Positions 58,396 through 64,000 of a DNA stretch of 64,000 nucleotides are shown piece by piece; the first letter of the stretch is position 1; every line of letters begins with the position of its first letter. The translations under genes and the position numbers were made by a program. The stretch is from JAPORY01 sp965215385. Its GTDB lineage: Bacteria > Pseudomonadota > Alphaproteobacteria > Rhodobacterales > Rhodobacteraceae. The DNA is taken from the NCBI GenBank assembly GCA_965215385.1, contig OZ244059.1, positions 1,922,001-1,986,000 of the forward strand, given 5' to 3'. The notes below the pieces were generated by a model that was not told the DNA's origin, did not search any database, and was given only the letters and a program-made list of their open reading frames with translations.

Positions 58396-59790
58396 ATGAA
58401 TTTGTATCCTGCAATGAAAGGAAAGATGGGAAGTTGGGAATATTTTATCGTTAGAATGTCCATGAGGGAAATTGCAGACAATATTAAGTTTGCGGCCGAC
58501 ATCTATGATGACCGAACGCTTGATGAAGCAATTCAGCGGGTACTGAACGAATCTCGAGTAAAGAAAGAAATCGTAACTTACTTGATCAACCAGCCTGACC
58601 GCTTCTTTTCATCTATCGTCGTTGCAGCATTACGAGGTAACCCGAAATGGTATCCCGTTACAATTGAAGACGATGAAAGGTTCGATTTACTTAAGGGTGA
58701 TCCGAGATTCTCAAAAACGTTTGGCGTGTTATCCTTTGATGGAAGTCAAGATTATTTCGCACTCGACGGACAGCACCGTCTCGCTTCAATCAAAGCACTC
58801 GTGGATCCAAAGAATGAAATTTCACCAGACGCGCCGGAAGGTTTTAGAGATGAAGAAGTCAGTGTTATCGTCGTGGTTCCATCTGAAAACGAACCCGAAG
58901 ATCAATTCATGACTCGTTATAGACGTTTATTCGGCAACCTTAATCGATACGCTAAACCAACTGATAGAGTTACAAACATAATTATGGATGAAGATGATAC
59001 CTTCGCGATTTTAACTCGCCGATTGATTACCGAGCATAGTTTTTTTCACTATTCTGGAAAGCAAACGGAGTCTATCAGGGTAAAGACAACAAAGGGAAAG
59101 AACCTCCGTCCACAAGATCCTTACTTTACTAGCCTTGAGACTTTGTACGAGATCAACAAAACTCTGCTGTCGAGCCAGTATCGAAGGAATCATGGTTGGA
59201 ACCGCGAACAGGAGAAAGATCCTAACCAATTCATTAGGTTTCGACCCGAAGAAGAGCAGTTGGAAGGGCTTTTCCTTGAATTGAATCTCTATTGGGAAGC
59301 GCTGATTGATGCTTTACCGGTCTTGATAGAAAATCCGAATGAAATGCGCAATCACTCGGCTCAACCCGATGATGATACTCAGGATAATTTTTTGTTTTGG
59401 CCAGTAGGTCAAGAGGTTCTCGCTGAAATCGCACGCAATCTGATGGACCAAAGACAACATGATCCAAGAAATCCAACTCCTGAAAGCGTCCGATCAGCGC
59501 TTGGAGGGCTCGATAAATTGAATTGGGAGGCCCATAGAACACCTTGGCGCAATCTAATGCTAATCAACGATGCTGATAACGAAAAAAATTGGCGCATTCG
59601 AAGTGAAGAGCGCAAAAAAGCCCTCGCAATGGTGCGGGTGATATTTCGATGGCAGTTATCTATCGATGAACTTGCAGAGCAAGAAATTGATAAGTTGCAC
59701 GACGAGTGGAAAGTGCTTTTACTTCCAGCCCTAAATGAAGGATATGTTGAGAAGCTGTGGAAAGAAATTGAATCCAACATCATAGGATGA
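58396..59790 (+). CDS. DndB-like DGQHR-domain protein
   Basis: 464 residues. The N-terminus YPAMKGKMGSWEYFIVRMSM, then VLSFDGSQDYFALDGQHRLA with DGQHR at 124-128, and RYRRLFGNLNRYAKPTDRVT place it in the DndB / DGQHR family. DndB represses dnd operons and associates with phosphorothioation in Dnd systems (established), while DGQQR/DGQHR motifs bind nucleotide in relatives such as SspE. Ssp loci do not normally need a DndB, so its presence is notable. Its TGA overlaps an ATG (59787) that opened the helicase gene before the IS insertion. Confidence 0.82.
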   Translation: MNLYPAMKGKMGSWEYFIVRMSMREIADNIKFAADIYDDRTLDEAIQRVLNESRVKKEIVTYLINQPDRFFSSIVVAALRGNPKWYPVTIEDDERFDLLKGDPRFSKTFGVLSFDGSQDYFALDGQHRLASIKALVDPKNEISPDAPEGFRDEEVSVIVVVPSENEPEDQFMTRYRRLFGNLNRYAKPTDRVTNIIMDEDDTFAILTRRLITEHSFFHYSGKQTESIRVKTTKGKNLRPQDPYFTSLETLYEINKTLLSSQYRRNHGWNREQEKDPNQFIRFRPEEEQLEGLFLELNLYWEALIDALPVLIENPNEMRNHSAQPDDDTQDNFLFWPVGQEVLAEIARNLMDQRQHDPRNPTPESVRSALGGLDKLNWEAHRTPWRNLMLINDADNEKNWRIRSEERKKALAMVRVIFRWQLSIDELAEQEIDKLHDEWKVLLLPALNEGYVEKLWKEIESNIIG

Positions 59791-59868
59791 CGAGATCTGC
59801 AAATAGCGGCGACCTCGTTGAGGTAAACACCGTACTGTATGACAGAAACAAAACTTCTATTCCAATTT

Positions 59869-61342
59869 GAGCCGCTTGCAAAAATAATGGTGGAGAGCGA
59901 TGGGCGAGTAACAGCTATAGCCAGCCAATACAAAATCCAGGGTTGCGCCGCATTTTTTCGACAAAATCGGCTGGTTCCCACGAAGTGCTCGCCCTTTTTC
60001 TCACCACCGCGCACGCCAACGCGGCGCTCAAGCAAAAGGCCAGAACGCGACGCACGGCGGTGAGAAGGGTTAGATGTGAAGGCGGAGCCGTTGCTCGACG
60101 GTTAAGGCCAAGATGCCGAAGAAGAGATGACACGCGACCTTTGTTGCGCCCTGAACCCGAATATGGCGACCGCCATAACGATCTTTGAGAGCTCCATTTA
60201 CCCGTTCGACACTGGAACGCTGTTTAAAGCGTTCCTTGGCTGGATCCACTTGACCAGCCACTCTTCGTGCCTGGGCCTCGGCGGCCAGCCGTTGCTTGCG
60301 CGCCCGATCGCGACGGGGATTAGGATCAATGAGAGCGACAGGTCCTCGCTGCTTGGCATACTGATCGATTTCCGAACAATCGTAAGCCGCATCCATGAGT
60401 TCATAACAGTAGTCCACCCGACGGTTGGTCATCGCCGCCAGCGGCAGTGAGGCCTGACTGTCGTGCCGCGAGGCTGAGGTGAGAAGACCACTGATGGGAA
60501 TGTCACCATCGGACACATCAAGGTGAAACTTGTAACCCTGCCAACTAGTCTGATGGCCTTTGGCGTTGCGTTTGGTGCCAATATCACCGACCTTAGGGAG
60601 ATCGGTGATCACTTGTTCGAGCGACAGTCCACCGTTCAATTGGCGGTCAAGACGCCGTGGTTTTTTGGGTTTGGCCTCGCCTTTTCGGGGTCTTCCCCGC
60701 TTGCGGGGGGGTCTGCGGTTTTGACACCTTGGCCGTTGGCTTTTCCCGCGCCGCAATCGCCGTCGAATCGCGAGAAATATGTCCGACAAGCGATTCCGCA
60801 AAGGCACCTTTAATCAGCGCCTCATGCATCCGCTCGGGAAGTGCCATTTCGGCAAACCAAGCAAAGGCGCGCGAAAAAGTCGACTCACTCGGGATCGCAC
60901 CGACACGCTCCCAACCGCAAAGCCGCCGCAGTTTGGGGTCACACTGCAGACGGTCGATCAACGCCCGCGTGGTCGGTAAGTCCCCAACCGCCTTGGCGAT
61001 GAAGGCCCGCGCTAAAGCCCGGCGCTCCGCAAGCGGCCGACCACGACCGGACGAATGCGTCTGGATAAACGTCTCAACCGGCTTCATATCCAGAACCGCG
61101 ACAAAACGCTGGTGGTTCTCGGTCATCGGGCCGAGGTCCTCAGCGAGATTGGGGAATAATTCCCCTTGAAATCGATTCCAGATACCGGCTATCGTGTTTG
61201 TTAAGGGCACGAGACAACCTCCTCTGTATTTTGTGTTGACTACAGTCTAATATACAAACGGTTGTCTCATGTCCACCGTTTTCAAAAAAATCGCCTGTTT
61301 TCAGGAAAAAATCGGTCGTCCGATGAATTTTGCAAGAGGCTC
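59869..61342 (-). mobile_element. IS5/IS1182-type insertion sequence, 1,474 bp
   Basis: The left end reads GAGCCGCTTGCAAAAATAAT and the right end, on the other strand, GAGCCTCTTGCAAAATTCAT: inverted repeats with about 15 of 16 matches. A 4-bp duplication flanks it. It contains one transposase gene on the minus strand with a leader that includes AGAGGAGG. A 5' remnant of the same family is at 38809-39073, so the element has been active in this genome more than once. Confidence 0.9.
60070..61210 (-). CDS. IS5/IS1182-type transposase in two frames meeting at a C7 run
   Basis: Frame 1 (GTG 61210, AGGAGG upstream) encodes IAGIWNRFQGELFPNLAEDL, GRPLAERRALARAFIAKAVG, PSESTFSRAFAWFAEMALPE and VGHISRDSTAIAAREKP, the DUF772-like and first DDE part. 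Frame 2 takes over with PPRKRGRPRKGEAKPKKPRR, WQGYKFHLDVSDGDIPISGL, ELMDAAYDCSEIDQYAKQRG and SSVERVNGALKDRYGGRHIR, the DDE remainder. The join lies in seven consecutive G of the plus strand (about 60702-60708; C7 in the mRNA). Frames differ by +1 (or -2). Programmed frameshifting is known in some IS families; here it could equally be an indel or a miscount. Joined length about 380 residues. Confidence 0.75.
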
Positions 61343-62890
61343 ATTTATGCAAAATTTAGCTCTAGTGACAGCGGTTGGATAGTAGACGCTACGCTAGGGA
61401 ATGCGCAGGAGACTGGGTGTCGCCGCAAACGACTGGCTTTAAGACTCCTTTGCGAACTTGATGCAGCCGTACTAATGGCACTTCGGTCGGGTCAATCAGT
61501 TCGACGAGAAATTCCCTTAAAACCAAGACTAGTTGATCAGCCGCACTCTGCTGTTGAACAGATTCTACCCTTGATGCTTACCACAAAAGTTGAAGGCGAA
61601 CTATATCCTTATCAGCGCCGTGGCGTAGCCTGGCTGATTATTAACAGGCGTGCGCTACTGGGAGATGATATGGGGCTTGGGAAAACAGCCCAAGCTATAT
61701 CGGCTGCACGCCGTCTCATTCGCTACAGTCGAGTGGCTTGGGTCCTAGTTGTGTCCCCTCGCACACTTATCAGAACTTGGTCTGCTGAAACTGTTCGCTG
61801 GGCTCCCGAATGGAACACGGCAACCGGACTTACAATCGGTGAGAATCGAGCTAAGTATTGGGCTCGACTGGTGCGACGGGCGCACTTTTTGTTTACAAGC
61901 TATGAACAGCTTCGTGAACTTCCAGATGCCCTAACTCAAAATCCCCCTGATCTCGTGATCGCCGACGAAGCCCATAAACTTCGCAAAGTTTCGTCGTTAG
62001 CCACGCAGGGCTTTCGTAGTATTGCCTCAAATCGCTTTTGGGCACTGACAGGAACAGCTTTGGAGCACGATGCCGAGGATTTGGCTGTACTCTTGTCATT
62101 ACTAAATCCTACTCGATTTTCGCAACACGACAAGTATCTTCCGCAAATATCTCTACGCGCACAGTTGCGTCCGTATCTTCTTCGGCGTCGAAAAGACTCC
62201 GTGTTGAAGGAACTTCCAGATGTGGTGGAAGAGAACGAGATACTAGATTTATCGGCAAAACAGCGGGAGGCTTATCGGGCAGCAATTCAAGATTATTCCA
62301 AGCGGCTCTCGGAAAGCGGCTCACTCCCCTTATTCAAAAAGTTGCGTTCCATTTGCGATGTCGAACCGGAAACAGGGCAAAGTTCTAAGCTCGACAGAAT
62401 TTGCCAACTTTTAACTGAGGTAAAGGCCTCCAACGAGAAGGCTGTTGTCTTCTCATATCTGCTTGATCCGTTGGACTGGTTGGCACGCCGCCTACAGAGG
62501 CAAAGTAAATCAATGGAGTTTTCTATAATTTCTGGTGAAATGTCGCTTCCAGAGCGAGAGCATGCTCTAACTGCGTTCAAGTCAGAACCGGACGTGTGCG
62601 TACTCTTGGCTTCAACTCGTGTTGCATCTGAGGGTCTTACTCTGACCGAAGCAAACCATGTTTTGTTTATCAATCAATGGTGGAATCCATCATCCAACGC
62701 GCAAGCCGGAGACCGAGTGGTTCGAATCGGCCAAACGCGCGTGGTTCGTATCAAGTCATTCACATGTCGCGGAACAGTAGAGGAGCGGCTTCAGAGTCTA
62801 CTGAAGGAAAAGTCGCTGACGTTCGCACAGTTGGTGGATAGGCTCAGCAAATCCAATGTCGACAAAGACCTTTTTGAACTGCCAGAGTAA

Positions 62891-63732
62891 GTAAACTGCG
62901 AGTATTTCGCTTTGACTCGAAAGATTCTTAATTTCCGCCAAAGATTCTCTTCTTGCAAACTCCGCAATTCAACGCTCTTCCCCCGCCTTACTACTCGGAC
63001 GAGTTTTTGTTAGTCAGTAGATCAGTTGGCTTGAGAAAGATTAGGTGATTGATAGAAGAAGCCCACCCTGGCGCGATCAATTCCGTTCTTCTCGCTGACC
63101 ATAAGCCCTCCGTTGACTGCCCTCCGATGCTCAATAATTTTGGTCCCCGTATTCAGGAAAAGTTCTGAATAGATCGCGAGATTCATGGAAGAGTAAGACA
63201 GCTTAGGCGTCCCGAAGCCATTCACTTTCAATTGCCACCGGAATTGGGTGCATCAGATTAAGTAACTACGCCGTTATATTCGAAAATGCATGGTAACTAT
63301 TCGGCATCCAAAATGGGGAACATTTGGTTTTTTTTAAAATTCGGTGCCACCGAAAAATCGCGGATTCTAGCAATTTTGGGGCAACTAGTGTTAAACATGG
63401 GCTAGAGCCCCTGAGTTTGTGTCCAAATGGAGACATTTTTAGGCAGATCTCGTTGCATTCTCCATTCAGCGGCGACCCTCATTCCCCAAAGACGGTTCTA
63501 AGAACAGGTCGCTTTCATCTACTGCTCGCGTCATTCACTGCAGAATACCTTGACCGAACTTGTTAAGGACCAAGAGATTCTAACCTCAGAGCCAAAACCG
63601 TTGATCCCAAAATTGCCCGATATTGACCCTATCGAGCCGGTAGGCTTGTGGTTTTTCTGCGAGTTCAGATTGAAACCAATTGCGAACTTGACGAGATTAG
63701 TTCTGAGGCTTAGTTGACGATGGTTCACACAG
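62891..63732. other. long intergenic region between the helicase and atpI
   Basis: About 840 bases. A minus-strand frame at 63022-63231 (listed separately) is the only gene-like feature. The right half should carry the promoter of the atp locus; no clear hexamers are seen. Confidence 0.35.
63022..63231 (-). CDS. possible small hypothetical protein or gene fragment, 69 residues
   Basis: It reads YSSMNLAIYSELFLNTGTKI then EHRRAVNGGLMVSEKNGIDR and ends SPNLSQAN. Composition is protein-like, with no family and no clear ribosome site. Confidence 0.25.
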   Translation of the reverse strand: MKVNGFGTPKLSYSSMNLAIYSELFLNTGTKIIEHRRAVNGGLMVSEKNGIDRARVGFFYQSPNLSQAN

Positions 63733-64000
63733 ATGGCAGTAAACCCAATGTCCGGCGCAAACTCGTCAAACGAGGTCAAACAACTTGAAGAGCGAATTAA
63801 TGCCATTAAAGCCGCGCAAGCGCCAAAGCCAAGACAAGATGAGCATTATTCGCAGGCGCAGTTGGCATGGCGCATGGTCATTGAGTTGGTCGCAGGTCTG
63901 GGCATTGGAACTGGACTCGGGTACGGATTAGATTATCTCTTCGGCACATCGCCGTGGCTGATGATCCTTTTTCTTTTTTTTGGCTTTGCCGCTGGTGTCC
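63733..64000 (+). CDS. atpI: ATP synthase protein I, 5' part
   Basis: The frame from ATG 63733 (an in-frame ATG at 63748 is an alternative) has a charged N-terminal part with EVKQLEERINAIKAA, then HYSQAQLAWRMVIELVAGLG and GTGLGYGLDYLFGTSPWLMI, the two-helix AtpI signature, and runs off the right edge. AtpI assists assembly of the F0 c-ring or carries magnesium; the F0 genes (atpB, atpE, atpF) are expected just outside the window. Confidence 0.88.
   Translation, partial: MAVNPMSGANSSNEVKQLEERINAIKAAQAPKPRQDEHYSQAQLAWRMVIELVAGLGIGTGLGYGLDYLFGTSPWLMILFLFFGFAAGV

Larger units (their letters stand above)
59865..61346. repeat. 4-bp target-site duplication ATTT flanking the IS5/IS1182-type element
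   Basis: ATTT at 59865-59868 and 61343-61346 directly outside the terminal repeats. Confidence 0.8.
59787..62890 (+). pseudogene. SNF2-family helicase gene split near its start by an IS
   Basis: The 5' part is 59787-59868 (MTRSANSGDLVEVNTVLYDR then NKTSIPI) and the rest resumes at 61347. Deleting 59869-61346 gives 1,626 bases, 542 codons with one stop, no frame change. Motifs in the restored protein: ELYPYQRRGVAWL (Q-like), GDDMGLGKT (133-141), IADEAHKLRKVSS (DEAH box), LTGTALEHDAEDL, VVFSYLLDPL and QAGDRVVRIGQTRVVRIKSF (motif VI). It is a double-stranded DNA translocase type ATPase. The present chromosome keeps an open frame from TTG 61262 whose first 27 residues come from the IS; all helicase motifs are retained, so the protein might still be made if transcribed. 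Confidence 0.85.

Noticed and set aside
46603..62890. Dnd-type (double-strand) phosphorothioation system
   Set aside because: A DndB-like and a DndC-like protein are present, but no DndD (SMC-like ATPase) or DndE is; DUF4007 plus the large ATPase and SspE fit the Ssp type.
46603..62890. 7-deazaguanine (Dpd) DNA modification system
   Set aside because: DndB-like and SNF2-like proteins occur in Dpd loci, but there is no DpdA-type transglycosylase or queuosine-pathway gene in the window.

Overview
The window looks like the chromosome of an alphaproteobacterium of moderate GC content. This rests on gene content and order: sfsA next to map, an ETF-ubiquinone oxidoreductase / TPR protein / ispE cluster, a DUF2007 - tRNA1(Val) methyltransferase pair facing a polyprenyl synthase, a YdcH-type DUF465 miniprotein, a 41-residue bL36, phaA-phaB, a DinB with a cysteine-rich N-terminus, and the start of an atp locus. 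The species cannot be fixed from sequence alone.

Layout. 1-6133: partial 5-oxoprolinase/hydantoinase A gene, divergent from a nucleoside-type ABC importer that lacks its binding protein here. 6511-11864: HNH nuclease broken at an A8 run, RecD2/UvrD-like helicase, DNA polymerase IV, N-formylglutamate amidohydrolase. 12005-14446: tRNA-Val, rpmJ with terminator, iron-type binding protein, OmpA-like protein. 14969-21640: decay zone with a secreted-protein gene carrying a C14 tract, a second secreted-protein gene with a stop at codon 4, a ruined DUF4338/ISAs1 transposase and unrecognised debris. 21641-27980: cinA-like, sfsA, map, phaA, phaB, a small ORF and a GcvA-type LysR gene. 28091-31612: IS remnants, a Fic gene with a frameshifted partner, a methyltransferase-like tail. 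31942-38530: DUF465, trmN6-like, DUF2007, ispB, ispE, TPR protein, etfD. 38809-42500: more IS remnants and a second DUF4338/ISAs1 element. 43132-45029: greA and a DMT transporter. 63733-end: atpI.

The most interesting part is the defence island at 45212-62890. It holds a DUF4062 gene and a full SspABCD-SspE type single-strand DNA phosphorothioation system: cysteine desulfurase, DUF4007 protein, large P-loop ATPase, PP-loop ATP pyrophosphatase, and a convergent DUF262-DUF1524 effector. Beside it is a tightly coupled second operon: GIY-YIG nuclease, DndB-like DGQHR protein, SNF2 helicase. Two mobile elements with visible ends lie in this island. An ISKra4-type element (56011-57744, 8-bp target duplication) sits between the modules. 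An IS5/IS1182-type element (59869-61342, 4-bp duplication) sits inside the 5' end of the helicase gene. Removing the latter with one duplication copy restores a 541-codon helicase whose ATG overlaps the stop of the DndB-like gene. The helicase was therefore the third gene of a coupled operon that is now split.

Working model. SspA supplies sulfur, SspD activates the DNA backbone, and SspB and SspC select and process the site. SspE restricts unmodified phage DNA. The GIY-YIG/DndB-like/SNF2 set may be a second phosphorothioate-linked restriction or regulatory module. The last point is inference.

Caution: several reading-frame breaks lie at homopolymers (A8, C7, A5T4), so sequencing error is possible for some. 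The housekeeping genes are intact, while the accessory regions are full of breaks, which favours real decay in most cases.
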